64,000 nucleotides of DNA, from contig DASVVT010000051.1 of the NCBI GenBank assembly GCA_036386415.1, forward strand, positions 79,943 to 143,942. The letters run 5' to 3'. A program made the position numbers and the translations under genes. The DNA comes from DASVVT01 sp036386415. Its GTDB lineage: Bacteria > Acidobacteriota > Blastocatellia > Pyrinomonadales > Pyrinomonadaceae. The notes below the pieces were generated by a model. The model did not search any database. It was not told the DNA's origin and saw only the letters and a list, made by a program, of their open reading frames with translations. Positions within the stretch are counted from its first letter, which is position 1, and each line of letters starts with the position of its first letter. Shown here in pieces: positions 33,038-42,164 of the stretch.

Positions 33038-33055
33038 GGCGTGCTGTAGTTACCT

Positions 33056-33067
33056 CCGATATATCGG
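33056..33067. promoter_or_regulatory. Palindrome CCGATATATCGG upstream of HU
   Basis: A perfect 12-bp palindrome at 19 to 30 nt upstream of the HU start. It could be an operator or the -10 region of the HU promoter. Confidence 0.35.
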
Positions 33068-33383
33068 GGAAAATTTGAAAAGCTTACACCCAACATATAT
33101 CACACACAGCGGCCTCAAGTCTGCAAAAAATCGCATTTTTAGGCGGTTTTAATGAGAAAAAGTGATTTCTGGCGGTTTATTTTGGGGCTAAAGAGAATTA
33201 ACCCGCAGGTGTGTGCAGATAAATCATAGATCATGAGAAGGAAAAGATGAGCTATCTGAGACCATCCATTTCCACTTATCCTCTTTCTGCTCTGCGGTTT
33301 ATCTATGTACACGTGCGGTCCCAGTCTCATGTCCTCCTACTTAAAGTTGCGCTTGATTTTGGGTTCTGGGAAGATGAACTATC

Positions 33384-34307
33384 ATGAAGATATCGTATCG
33401 ACAATTGCTCAGACCCGGTCGCAGGTGGGCTTGTGTCATATGGTTAAGCTGCATCGCGCTAACCGGTTTGGGCCTTTTATCCTGCCAGAAGACGCAAAGC
33501 CGTCAGCCGCAGCGATATGCATTGCACGGCAAAGTTGTATCGGTCGATAAAGCGCAACGCCAGATCACGGTCGCGCACGAAGATGTCGAGGGGTACATGC
33601 CCGCCATGACGATGCCTTTCTCTTTAAAAGATGAATGGGCGTTCGATGTTTTGAGCCCCGGAGACGAAATCGGCGCGTCCCTGATCGTAGATGGCTCATC
33701 CCAGAGGCTCGAAGAGATCGCCATCAGCAAGCGTGATGTGGCCCAGTCTTCAGACGCGAGCAAATCCTCTGCTGAAAACGAGCCGCGGCGCGGCGATGAA
33801 GTCCCAGACTTCTCATTCGTCAATCAGGACGGGATACGAATCAATCTTAAACAATTTCGCGGCAAGGCGCTCATGCTCACCTTCATCTACACGCGCTGTC
33901 CCGTGCCGGATTTCTGCACCCTGATGAGTAATAATTTCGCGCGGGTCGATCAGGAGTTGAGAAAAACGCCCGATTTGTATGCGCAGACGCACTTGCTCAG
34001 CATCAGCATCGACCCCAAGTACGACACGCCGAAAGTCCTGCGCAGTTACGGCGCGGCGCACACGGGCAACTACTCCGAGGAAAAGTTTGCGCACTGGGAG
34101 TTTGCCACGGGGGAGGCGGAGGAGGTGCAGCGTGCGGCCAAATATTTCGGTCTCACCTACTACCCGGAAACAGATCAGATCGTGCACGCGCTTCGAACTG
34201 CCGTCATCACGCCCGATGGCAAAGTCTTCGTTATATATAGAGGCAACGAATGGAAACCTGATGACGCCCTACGTGATCTCAGCAACTCGCTGGGGAAAAG
34301 CTCATAG
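33384..34307 (+). CDS. SCO1-like copper protein with CusF-like N-terminal domain (lipoprotein)
   Basis: Membrane-attached copper chaperone for cytochrome c oxidase assembly. The signal ends in a lipobox (GLGLLSC). Residues about 45-115 (YALHGKVVSVDKAQRQITVA, then AMTMPFSLKDE) have a CusF-like copper-binding fold. From 140 comes the SCO1/SenC thioredoxin fold with FIYTRCPVPDFCTLMSNNF, where the CxxxC pair binds copper, and the conserved histidine in DQIVHALRTAVI. The fusion of CusF and SCO domains in one lipoprotein seems to be a lineage feature; that is inference. It is not next to oxidase genes, although a DUF420 gene occurs 31 kb away. ATG 33384 gives the proper signal. Confidence 0.85.
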   Translation: MKISYRQLLRPGRRWACVIWLSCIALTGLGLLSCQKTQSRQPQRYALHGKVVSVDKAQRQITVAHEDVEGYMPAMTMPFSLKDEWAFDVLSPGDEIGASLIVDGSSQRLEEIAISKRDVAQSSDASKSSAENEPRRGDEVPDFSFVNQDGIRINLKQFRGKALMLTFIYTRCPVPDFCTLMSNNFARVDQELRKTPDLYAQTHLLSISIDPKYDTPKVLRSYGAAHTGNYSEEKFAHWEFATGEAEEVQRAAKYFGLTYYPETDQIVHALRTAVITPDGKVFVIYRGNEWKPDDALRDLSNSLGKSS

Positions 34308-34344
34308 TGTGATACAGGTCTCCTTGTTGATGGTCAATTAATAG

Positions 34345-34405
34345 AGAATGCCGCTGAATCAGCGCAGATGAGCTTTCAAAGCTGACGCTAATTGAGCGGC
34401 ATTCT
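34345..34405. terminator. Stem-loop between convergent genes
   Basis: AGAATGCCGCT (34345-34355) pairs with AGCGGCATTCT (34395-34405), with a second stem inside the loop. A T-rich tail follows to the right. It probably ends both the SCO1-like and LVIVD/FG-GAP transcripts. Confidence 0.7.
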
Positions 34406-34426
34406 ATTTGACATTTAAGAAGACTA

Positions 34427-36481
34427 TTACGGGCTGTAGAGAATGGAGGGCGCAGGCGTGTCTTCGCTCATGCCGAATTGTTTGCCGCTGAAAGCGCCGT
34501 CGAAGCTTCCGAGCACGTACCATGTGCCTTCACTCGGGCGGTAGACGGCGATGTCTGTCTTGCCGTCCGCATCGTAGTCGGCCTGCACAGGCACGTCTGA
34601 ATCGTTGCCGAATTGCTGTGCCGAAAAAGAGTTGTTGGAGCTACGGAGCACGTACCATGTGCCTTCGCTCGGGCGATAGACGGCGATGTCTGTTCTCGCG
34701 TCCCCGTCAAAATCGCCGAGCAGGGGCTTGTCTGTTGAGCGACCCCACTGCTGCGCCAGCCAGATGCCGGAAGTGCTTTGCAGAACGTACCAGGTTCCAT
34801 TAGAGGGTCGCCACATGGCAAGGTCTGTTTTGCCGTCGCCATCGTAATCTCCCGGCACGGGCTTGTCCGTGCTTGAGCCCCAAGGCTGAGCGCGGAATCC
34901 GCTGGTGCTTTGCTTGATGTACCAGGTTCCCTGGTTGGGCCGGAAGACGGCTATGTCAGTCCTGCCGTCAGAATCATAATCACCGGGCACGGGCACATCG
35001 CTGCTTTGTCCCCACTGCTCCGCACGAAAACTGTTGTTGGAGCTTTGGAGGATATACCAGTAGCCGTCAGAGGGGCGAAAAACGGCAATATCTGTTTTAC
35101 CGTCGCCGTCGTAATCTCCGGGCACGGGCTTGTCCGTGCCTAAACCCCATTGCTGCGCTGTGAAAACAGTTCCGCCGCTGGAGCTGCGCTCGACATACCA
35201 TGTGCCACTTGACGGTCGAAAGACGGAGAAGTCCGTCTGCCTGTCCCCATCGAAATTAGCGACCTTGTTGCGCGAGGCATTGAGCACGTCACTCGCATCG
35301 ACGATGATGAGTCCGCCGGCCAGATCGCCGAGCAGGATTTTGTTGAGCCCCAGGAAAGGGTAGACAGCCCAGTTGCCATCATAAGAATTGGGCACACCGC
35401 GCAGCAGACTGTTGGAGCCACACACCATATCCCAGGGATCGGATGCGAGCGCAGCGCTGGCCTCAGCCCTGGAGAAGGCATTCGAGAAGGTATCGAATTG
35501 TCCGACGCGCACTGGATTGGCGGGATTCGAGATGTCGAAGACCTGCAATCCGGCCTGATACCAGGCGACGAACAGTAGATTCCCGACGACGACGGGATTG
35601 TGCGGGCAGATCGCATTGAGACCAAACGAAGCGGCACTGATCGACTTAACCAGCAGCGGGTTCGCAGGGTTCGAGATGTTGTAGACCCTCAGATCGCCGT
35701 CGATCGTTTCGCGCGCGCTGTACAGGAAGTTACCATCCGTACTGGTCCAGGTGCTGTGGGCGTTGTTGCCTGCCAGGACGGTTCCAATCAGCGGGGCTTG
35801 CGTGGCGACATTCGAGATATCGTAAATCTCCGTCTTACCGCCCCAGCCGGAAGTGAAAAGGCGGCCATTCGCAATGTGCACGGCATGTATGAAGCGCGGA
35901 TCGGTGGTCACAATGTTCCTGACGAAGAAGGGGGCGGCGGGATTGCTGATATTGATAACTTTAACTGTCGGAGTCCGCGAATCCGTCTCGTAAAGGTAGT
36001 TCCCGTCGAGCAGAATCTCGTGGATGGTGTTGTAGCCGCCGCCGTTGGTCGAGGTGATCGTGGTAATGAGCGTCGGGCTATAAGGATTGGTAAGGTTAAC
36101 GACGTGCACGCCTCCGCTATTGCCGCTGCCGAAGTAGCCTATGTTGTTTCTGACCAGAGCTTCCAGCATCTGTTGCGCGGGCGATGGATTGTACCAGGAT
36201 GCCAGCACAGGTTTGTCGGGATTGGAGATGTCGAAAATATAAGCGCCACGGGCGTCATACGTGCCGAGCACGGCCACGTTCCCCTCACCGTACAGATCAG
36301 CGTACTGCCAGTTGCTGGCAACAGAGCTGGGATCCATCTGCGACCTGAGTCTAATGTTCTGGGCCTGCGCCGGAAGGTGTAGACTGAAGACTACCACCAG
36401 CGCAACAACGCAGCCGAGCCTGTAAGAGGCGCTAGATGAGCCGAAGCGATTAAGAAGCTGAAAGAATCTGGGGATCATCAT
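34427..36481 (-). CDS. Secreted LVIVD-repeat and FG-GAP-repeat protein
   Basis: Large secreted protein with two repeat sets. After the signal (VVALVVVFSLHLPAQAQ), residues about 50-370 carry LVIVD-type beta-propeller repeats (IFDISNPDKP, VYNISNPANP, VFDISNPANP). The last 275 residues hold six tandem units of about 45 residues containing a DxDxDGxTD calcium motif and F/Y-RPS-x-GTWY, that is, FG-GAP/VCBS-like blades (for example GDYDGDGKTDIAVFRPS). The calcium motifs are intact in most units. The protein is probably surface exposed. The gene is isolated. Many copies of such proteins occur in Acidobacteriota genomes, which supports the taxonomy call. The ligand is unknown. Confidence 0.85.
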   Translation of the reverse strand: MMIPRFFQLLNRFGSSSASYRLGCVVALVVVFSLHLPAQAQNIRLRSQMDPSSVASNWQYADLYGEGNVAVLGTYDARGAYIFDISNPDKPVLASWYNPSPAQQMLEALVRNNIGYFGSGNSGGVHVVNLTNPYSPTLITTITSTNGGGYNTIHEILLDGNYLYETDSRTPTVKVINISNPAAPFFVRNIVTTDPRFIHAVHIANGRLFTSGWGGKTEIYDISNVATQAPLIGTVLAGNNAHSTWTSTDGNFLYSARETIDGDLRVYNISNPANPLLVKSISAASFGLNAICPHNPVVVGNLLFVAWYQAGLQVFDISNPANPVRVGQFDTFSNAFSRAEASAALASDPWDMVCGSNSLLRGVPNSYDGNWAVYPFLGLNKILLGDLAGGLIIVDASDVLNASRNKVANFDGDRQTDFSVFRPSSGTWYVERSSSGGTVFTAQQWGLGTDKPVPGDYDGDGKTDIAVFRPSDGYWYILQSSNNSFRAEQWGQSSDVPVPGDYDSDGRTDIAVFRPNQGTWYIKQSTSGFRAQPWGSSTDKPVPGDYDGDGKTDLAMWRPSNGTWYVLQSTSGIWLAQQWGRSTDKPLLGDFDGDARTDIAVYRPSEGTWYVLRSSNNSFSAQQFGNDSDVPVQADYDADGKTDIAVYRPSEGTWYVLGSFDGAFSGKQFGMSEDTPAPSILYSP
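34440..35265. repeat. Six tandem 130-140-bp coding repeats (FG-GAP units)
   Basis: DNA repeats encode the six 45-residue FG-GAP units in the gene above. Direct repetition is clear from recurring GGCGATGACGGCAA-like and ACGTACCA-like strings. Such arrays can recombine, so copy number may vary. Confidence 0.8.
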
Positions 36482-36723
36482 TATTTTACTCGAATCCTCA
36501 AGCGCACAGATTGATCAACTCATTGCCAGAGTAGTGAACGAGCGCTTTATTATCGGTCAGGGATTCCGCCACCATACATCATGCCCGCTTGAACTAAAGA
36601 CGCGCGCGATGGCGCAAACTTCCGACCCGCTGAAATGCTGAGAGCCCAGGCTGTGAACTGAAAGAGAAGGGGCCGCCGCGAGGGAGCCAGACGAACGTCG
36701 GCTTGCGATGTTAAGTGATTGGA

Positions 36724-36797
<74 letters not shown>

Positions 36798-36883
36798 TTG
36801 TAATGCTCAATAAGATGGCAATTTGCGCATAAGACGACACACTTGGCGATTTCAGCTTGTAAGCGTTTAAGTGAGCCACCTCA

Positions 36884-36919
36884 CAAAGCGAATGCGCTAC
36901 CAGACTGCGCCCCGCCCCG
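36884..36919 (-). pseudogene. tRNA-Pro 5'-half remnant
   Basis: Minus-strand bases CGGGGCGGGGCGCAGTCTGG... read like the acceptor, D arm and first part of the anticodon arm of a tRNA-Pro gene. Homology stops at the anticodon loop (TTTGTGA), where the matching 3' stem is missing. It lies 87 nt from the intact tRNA-Pro gene, on the 5' side. Confidence 0.6.
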
Positions 36920-36990
36920 ACAATTTTATTCCACCACTTAAGGATGTAAACCGTTAAGCAGAGACATTCTAACGAGCACTCCCGACCCGG

Positions 36991-37614
36991 TCAAGCTGGA
37001 GGCCGGAAATAATCGAGCAGAAAAGAGCGTGCGGCTTCAAGCGCACGCGCGCGATGGCTGATACGCTGCTTGATGTCTGGCGGTAACTCTCCGAAGGTCT
37101 CCTCATACCCGTCTGGGATAAAGACCGGGTCGTAGCCGAACCCGCGTTCTCCGCGCGGGGCAAGCGCAATGCTTCCCTCGCAAGTACCCATTGAAGTATG
37201 AACCAGCCGCGCCGCCGCGTCCGTTATTGCAATCACACACACGAAGCGGGCACGCCGATGGCGATCATCTGTGCGCGCGAGTTCCGCTAGAAGTCTTGCG
37301 GTGCGTCCGGCATCGCTTGCGCCTTCGCCCCCGTATCGGGCGGAGAGAACGCCGGGCGCACCGCCTAGAGCATCGACTTCGAGCCCTGAATCGTCCGCAA
37401 GCGTCCAGAGGCGCGTCTGCGCGGCATATCCACACGCTTTCAGAGCGGCGTTTTCAGCGAACGTCGAGCCCGTCTCTTCAACTTCCAAGACCTCTGGAAA
37501 CTCCGCCAGGCTACGCAAACGCCAGGGCAACCCGTCCAGCAGCGGCTCTAATTCACGAACCTTGCCCGCGTTATGCGTGGCGATCAGCAATTCCGTCGGA
37601 GCTGACTCGGACAT
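36991..37614 (-). CDS. rdgB: Non-canonical purine NTP pyrophosphatase RdgB/HAM1
   Basis: Removes inosine, xanthosine and other deaminated nucleotides from the triphosphate pool. The N-terminal THNAGKVRELEPLLDGL, the ADDSGLEVDALGGAPGVLSARYGG core, and the C-terminal FGYDPVFIPDGYEETFGELP are all standard. The metal and nucleotide residues in SGLEVDALGG and DPVF are intact. At 207 residues it has normal length. The ATG at 37614 gives a good N-terminus. It lies just 3' of the tRNA-Pro region. It has no partner genes here; rph, with which it is often paired, is not in the window. Confidence 0.95.
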   Translation of the reverse strand: MSESAPTELLIATHNAGKVRELEPLLDGLPWRLRSLAEFPEVLEVEETGSTFAENAALKACGYAAQTRLWTLADDSGLEVDALGGAPGVLSARYGGEGASDAGRTARLLAELARTDDRHRRARFVCVIAITDAAARLVHTSMGTCEGSIALAPRGERGFGYDPVFIPDGYEETFGELPPDIKQRISHRARALEAARSFLLDYFRPPA

Positions 37615-37688
37615 AAAGCAGAACTTACCATAATTAATGTCTTAAATCTTGGATTGTAATCAAATAGTAGTGTCTTGCTTTGATTAGT

Positions 37689-37788
37689 GCTCTGTGCCCC
37701 CTCTGTGAACTCTGCGCCTGCGGTGGTGAGTGTTGTTTAAAGTTGATTCACCGCCGCAGATACAGAGAACACAGAGGATGCACAGAGA
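37689..37788. repeat. Word-built inverted repeat (CTCTGTG type)
   Basis: Two 41-nt arms, 37689-37729 and 37748-37788, consist of CTCTGTG/CACAGAG words. They are complementary except at a few positions, with an 18-nt loop. It lies in the divergent gap between rdgB and a hypothetical gene. Confidence 0.8.
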
Positions 37789-37964
37789 AGAGTTGAAACT
37801 TGGGTCACTACAAATCAGATGGGTGTCAGGCGCGGGGTATCGTGAATCCCTTTCATTCACTGACCCCTGAGACCCCACGCCCATCTTTCTTTTGCAAGCA
37901 GGAGCGATTCACGCTTACAATCTGGATGGCGCGTAGACCAAGAGTCTTGTGAGTTCAGCTTACA

Positions 37965-39374
37965 TTGGGAAACTTCGACTTGGATCAGAGCACCCCCCTA
38001 ACAGAAAAAGTTGTCCGTGAGGATAACGGCCTCTCGCCGCGCTCGCCTGCGGCGCGCGACCCCCTTCAGGATATTGAGACAGCATACGAGCTTGGCGTAT
38101 GGCTGAGCGCGTTGCGCAGCTTCTCCCACGCGCGCAATCATCCTTTCTCCGAAACCGAGCGAGCGGAGGTGCTGACGCGGGATTGGACGAACGAGGTGCG
38201 CATCACGCGCACTGTGCTTGAACGCATCGCACAGCTTACGCTTCGCCTGGTCAATGTTGAAGGCACATTATCCGCACCCCTGGAGAGCGCGGGCGAGATG
38301 GTGGTGGCGGCGGCGGCAGCGCTCAATCATCTCTCGCCAGTCGGTCAAGAATCAGAGGCGTATGAGGGCTCAGGCATTCGCTCTTTGATTGCGCTGGCGG
38401 AGGCGTTGGGCGATGTCGGGGCAGTGTGCGAAGCCTTACTCGAAGCGCGCCATGTCAGCTTCCACACCTGGACCAGCGTCGGAAAACTTCTGGCGCGCGA
38501 GCTGGATCATTCAGGAGGGGCGCGCAGTCTGGCGCGCGCCGCACATCACCGGGCGGCGGCCAGTTTGCAGTCTCCCTTACTCGTTCTCTCACGAAATACG
38601 ATTACACCCGGCACTCTCGGGGCAGACATGCTAATCATCTTCTCCGACCTGGCAAGGCTTCTCGAACGGCTGCGCCTGATCGAAGCTTCACTCACAAAAG
38701 ACCGCCCGCTCAAACCCGTGCTCCCGCTCTTCACACTCGTCCACGAAGAGGCGCGGCAGCTTATCAAGTTTATAGAGACGCGCGCGGTGCGTACGGAAGA
38801 GATTGACGAGGCGGTCTTCGACGCGCTCGACAGCGCGAGTTACGCCATCTCTATGGAATTGCGTAAAGTGTTCGCGCACGAGTTGGTGGGACTCAGCGCC
38901 CTGCGCCAGGCTCCGCCGATCTACGCCAGGGTGGAGAACGCGCACGGCCTCTTGCGCGACAGTTTTCAACAGTCAACGGTGGCTCTGGCGCAACTCTTCG
39001 ACAAGTCTCTTGATGGGACTCGACTCTTCAACGCCTTTCAGACCAAGCTCGAACAATCGCTCGCGCTGCGCCGCGATGTGTGGATGCTATTGCAGCTCGT
39101 CCGACGCGCCGAAAAGGAGCGCGAGCACTACCCGATTGCGCGTCTTCTGGAACGCCTCGCCACATTCCGCGAAGGAAGCCTGCGCTATCTGATGTACAAA
39201 GACTGGGAAGCTTGCGAGCGCTTCATAGAGGAGGTCGAGGCCGCACGCGGCGCAGTCGAGCTCGCGCCCGTCCTTCATCGCTTCGGCACCTACCTCGAAA
39301 CCCTCCACGGACAGGTCAACATGCGCGCCGTCCTCGCCGATCATCCATTCGATTTCCCCACGCTGGAAAGTTGA
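37965..39374 (+). CDS. Hypothetical helical protein (469 aa)
   Basis: A long, nearly all-helical, soluble-looking protein with no signal peptide or membrane helix. Two or three copies of an approximately 100-residue helical unit may be present (ARELDHSGGARSLARAAHHR, EIDEAVFDALDSASYAISME, LRRDVWMLLQLVRRAEKERE). No catalytic motif is visible and no family could be named. It starts at TTG 37965 without a clear ribosome site, so the start is uncertain. The stop abuts an inverted-repeat arm. It faces a 574-aa protein of unknown function at its 3' end. It may be a lineage-restricted scaffold or regulator; that is a guess. Confidence 0.6.
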   Translation: MGNFDLDQSTPLTEKVVREDNGLSPRSPAARDPLQDIETAYELGVWLSALRSFSHARNHPFSETERAEVLTRDWTNEVRITRTVLERIAQLTLRLVNVEGTLSAPLESAGEMVVAAAAALNHLSPVGQESEAYEGSGIRSLIALAEALGDVGAVCEALLEARHVSFHTWTSVGKLLARELDHSGGARSLARAAHHRAAASLQSPLLVLSRNTITPGTLGADMLIIFSDLARLLERLRLIEASLTKDRPLKPVLPLFTLVHEEARQLIKFIETRAVRTEEIDEAVFDALDSASYAISMELRKVFAHELVGLSALRQAPPIYARVENAHGLLRDSFQQSTVALAQLFDKSLDGTRLFNAFQTKLEQSLALRRDVWMLLQLVRRAEKEREHYPIARLLERLATFREGSLRYLMYKDWEACERFIEEVEAARGAVELAPVLHRFGTYLETLHGQVNMRAVLADHPFDFPTLES

Positions 39375-39509
39375 AAAGCAGTAGACAGGAGACAGTAGTC
39401 AGAAGCCAGTAGATGCTCCGCGTGGCGTGTGCTGTTGGCGACACTTTGACGATTCAGTAGCGATTATTTTTCTACTGACTACTGTCTACTGACTTCTGTC
39501 TCCTGCTTT
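39375..39509. repeat. Word-built inverted repeat (CAGTAGA/CAGTAGT type)
   Basis: The left arm 39375-39412 begins at the stop of the 469-aa gene, and the right arm 39471-39509 ends 2 nt before the stop of the convergent gene. Words CAGTAGAC, CAGGAGAC and CAGTAGTC alternate. Pairing is imperfect but extensive. Confidence 0.8.
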
Positions 39510-39511
39510 CG

Positions 39512-41236
39512 TTATTGCGCGAATTGAGAGGCGAGCGCGCCGAACTGACCGAAGGAGGATCGCGTTCTCTTTTCAAAACCATCTTCGACCAGCCGAGTTT
39601 CGCTGGCGGCATAGGTCAACTGGCCGAGTGCGCGTTCCAGCGCTGCGTTATTCGTAGGCTGCGTGCGTGCTCCGCGTTGGGTGGCGATGGCAGAGATGAA
39701 AGTCCTTGCCGGTGAGCTGTCATCCGTGAAGGTCACTGCAAAGGCTGGACTGGCGGTCGATCTCAAGCGCGCCGTACGTTGAAAAACAGCGCTGGCCGCG
39801 AGCGCTCGTCCCTGCGCCCTGGCTTCCAGGCAGCGACGAACGTTTGCCTCCGAACCCATCATCATGTGCCCCGCGACGAAACTGGCTGCGCCGCGCTCTT
39901 CATCCGTTGAGATGATCAGTTCTGCTTCGCCAACGCGGTCTCTGAGCGGGTTTGCGCCGAGGCGGCCAGCGACGAAATCACGCAGAGCCTTTTCATCCTG
40001 CACCTCGACGATGGTCAAGGTGCTTGCGCCCGTGTCGTCAAGGCGCGCCGTTACAATCTCTGAGCCAACCGCGTGCAGGAAGCTTTCCGGCTCATCAATC
40101 CCGTAAGGCTTGAGTAGCGACTGAAAAAGACGCGGGATGAGAAGAGAAATAAAATAATCGACACGCGAAGAGAGTGCGGCGTTCATCGCGCGCCATGCCG
40201 ATTGAGGATCGCGCAGGCTGTAGCGTGACAGCGAGTAGATCTCCTGGGGCAGCAGCTCACCAGCGTTCAGAGTCACGCCGGGAGGCGAAGCCAGCGCGTC
40301 GTTAAGGCGTGAGGCGACTCCCCCTTGCAGTGAGAGATAGTAACGATCCTCGACTGCGCCACCCGTAAAGCGTGCGCTCCATCCAGCGCCTCCCAGAATC
40401 TTGCCGGACAGTTGCGGCAGCATGCTGGCGATCAAGCTCTGTATCTGCGGGTCTTGCGCCATCTGCCCGAAGAAAACCGTCGCCGCGACCTCCAGAAGCT
40501 GCGCAACGCCCAGAGGTGAGACGTAGCCGAAAGCAGCCGTTTCGCGCCCCCCGACGCGTCGCCGCATCTCTTCCACCTGCACGTTTCCAGCGAGCGAGGG
40601 ACGCTCGCCACGCCGGACGGCGAGACAGGCCTGCACCGCAGAGGCATCGTTGCCGATCACGGCCATGCTTCCCATGACCGCCGCTATGATGCGCCTGTCA
40701 GTTTCCGGCGCGCTCCAGGTCGTAAGCTTGACGCCCTCCGCTTCGTTGCTCTCGACGCGAGGCTCGCCGTACACGCGCCGCGCAAAATCGCCTATACGTT
40801 TCTCTACAGCCGCGCGCGTGCGCGCCTCCCCTGTATGTGTCTCGACGACGAGGGCGTAGCGCGGCTTGAGTTTCAGTGTCTCGCCTTCATCAGCCGCATC
40901 GAGCCCCAGCACCGTTACGGCGATTTGCGCCCGCGAGAGCACAACCGCATCCGCCGAGCCGATGCCGGTCCAAGCCGACACACGGCTCAGCCACCCGATC
41001 TGGCCCAGGCCGGAACTGATTCCGGCTGGCGGCGCGAGCGACTTCCAGGCATCCGTCGAAACGATCCCTCCTGCGATCTCCGGTAAACTGTTGGCCTCCA
41101 AATAGACGAGCGAATCGGCTGGAACGTAACCGGCCATATCAACTTTCTGCGGACGATTCCACCAGAGCCAGACGATGGTCACGAGTATGAGTCCGATAAT
41201 GACTAGCAGAAACCGACCAAGGATTTTCATTATCAC
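39512..41236 (-). CDS. DUF3352-like membrane-anchored protein (574 aa)
   Basis: One N-terminal membrane helix (FLLVIIGLILVTIVWLWW) leads to a large extracytoplasmic domain. The pattern of strands such as VPADSLVYLEANSLPEIAGG, RYALVVETHTGEA and DETGASTL... resembles DUF3352 proteins, which carry a ~500-residue domain after a TM helix. No catalytic motif is obvious. It ends in phenylalanine/glutamine-rich FGQFGALASQFAQ. Two possible starts (MIM) are at 41236 and 41230. The function of the family is unknown; a role in cell envelope or in response to peptides is possible. Confidence 0.6.
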   Translation of the reverse strand: MIMKILGRFLLVIIGLILVTIVWLWWNRPQKVDMAGYVPADSLVYLEANSLPEIAGGIVSTDAWKSLAPPAGISSGLGQIGWLSRVSAWTGIGSADAVVLSRAQIAVTVLGLDAADEGETLKLKPRYALVVETHTGEARTRAAVEKRIGDFARRVYGEPRVESNEAEGVKLTTWSAPETDRRIIAAVMGSMAVIGNDASAVQACLAVRRGERPSLAGNVQVEEMRRRVGGRETAAFGYVSPLGVAQLLEVAATVFFGQMAQDPQIQSLIASMLPQLSGKILGGAGWSARFTGGAVEDRYYLSLQGGVASRLNDALASPPGVTLNAGELLPQEIYSLSRYSLRDPQSAWRAMNAALSSRVDYFISLLIPRLFQSLLKPYGIDEPESFLHAVGSEIVTARLDDTGASTLTIVEVQDEKALRDFVAGRLGANPLRDRVGEAELIISTDEERGAASFVAGHMMMGSEANVRRCLEARAQGRALAASAVFQRTARLRSTASPAFAVTFTDDSSPARTFISAIATQRGARTQPTNNAALERALGQLTYAASETRLVEDGFEKRTRSSFGQFGALASQFAQ

Positions 41237-41265
41237 AGCATCCTAACTTCAGCATACTGTATGAG

Positions 41266-41397
41266 GCAAGAAAGCAGAAAACAGTAGCCAGTAAAAAGAG
41301 AACCCGGCGTGCGACCAGCCCTCATCTTCTGAATCATAATAGATAATGTAGGTGATGCTCGGCGCTTATCTACTAACTGCTGACTACTGGCTACCGC
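41266..41397. repeat. Weak word-built inverted repeat
   Basis: The left arm (41266-41293, CAGTAGCCAGTA words) and right arm (41370-41397) are complementary over part of their length. It belongs to the same style as the stronger elements but is degraded. Confidence 0.45.
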
Positions 41398-41477
41398 ATT
41401 TTTGTGATAATTTGACTGTCTAATCTGATTCTGAAGATGCGCGCGCTTTTTTCTCGAACTCTGAGGTGAACCGGCGT

Positions 41478-41609
41478 ATGCCTTACCGCGAATCACACGC
41501 GCAGCCACAGGCCGAGGCGGATTTCGACGAATTCCTTGTGACATTACATCGCGCTCTGACAGATGGGCGGCGTGATGAAGACGATGTGAAGACTGTGAGC
41601 GAACGTTAG
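41478..41609 (+). CDS. Possible small acidic protein (43 aa)
   Basis: The frame ATG 41478 to TAG 41609 encodes a short acidic/charged peptide (starts MPYRESHAQPQAEADFDEFL). A weak GAGGTG stands upstream. It is 105 nt before the monooxygenase gene and could be a leader or a chance frame. There is no motif and the call is low. Confidence 0.3.
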   Translation: MPYRESHAQPQAEADFDEFLVTLHRALTDGRRDEDDVKTVSER

Positions 41610-41717
41610 ATTTAGAGGGGCTGAGAAGATTATCAGTCGGGAAGAGAGGCTTGCTCCCGTCGAGCGGTTTATTAATCTGGTATCATCTCTCTTAAAGCAG
41701 CCAGAAGGAGAACATTG

Positions 41718-42008
41718 ATGATCGTCGTGATGAATCGCATCCCTGTCGCCGAAGGCCGCGAGCAGGATTTCGAGAAGACTTTTATGGAGCGTGACAGAGC
41801 CGTAGACCGTATGCCAGGCTTCGTCGATATGCAGGTCTTGCGCCCTGCCGAAGGGCGCACCTATGTAGTGCTGACCAGATGGAAATCGCGCGAATCTTTC
41901 CAGCAATGGACAGAATCCGAAGCCTTCATCTCGGCCCATCGCAAGCAACCCCCAGGGCTCGCCGCAGAGCGTCCCGTCCTTGAGATTTACGAGGTCTTCA
42001 CCGATTAA
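41718..42008 (+). CDS. HmoA/IsdG-like heme-degrading or ABM monooxygenase
   Basis: A 96-residue ABM-fold protein. The three residues that bind and oxidise heme in IsdG-type enzymes can be placed at N6, W64 and H74, with the same 10-residue W-H spacing as in IsdG. N-terminal VMNRIPVAEGREQDFE and MPGFVDMQVLRP fit HmoA. The ATG at 41718 is preferred over TTG 41715 because AAGGAG stands eight bases ahead. A heme-oxygenase-like role in iron recycling is family-based inference, and other ABM proteins oxidise quinones. The gene is single, 156 nt before the restriction gene. Confidence 0.75.
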   Translation: MIVVMNRIPVAEGREQDFEKTFMERDRAVDRMPGFVDMQVLRPAEGRTYVVLTRWKSRESFQQWTESEAFISAHRKQPPGLAAERPVLEIYEVFTD

Positions 42009-42164
42009 ATTGTGAAATCGGCGCCTACCTGTTGCAAAATCTTTCACCGGTCTTTCCCTGCTTCCCTCATGCTCCAAAATCTACTTATAGTCTGTAGGTT
42101 GATAGGATTCAATTACGAAATTGTTGTACTCCGGCCTTCGCTAAAAAGATGAGGACAAACAAAG

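Noticed and set aside
41544..42077. 177-codon minus-strand frame over the ABM monooxygenase
   Set aside because: It is a shadow. The plus-strand monooxygenase has a good ribosome site and family residues.
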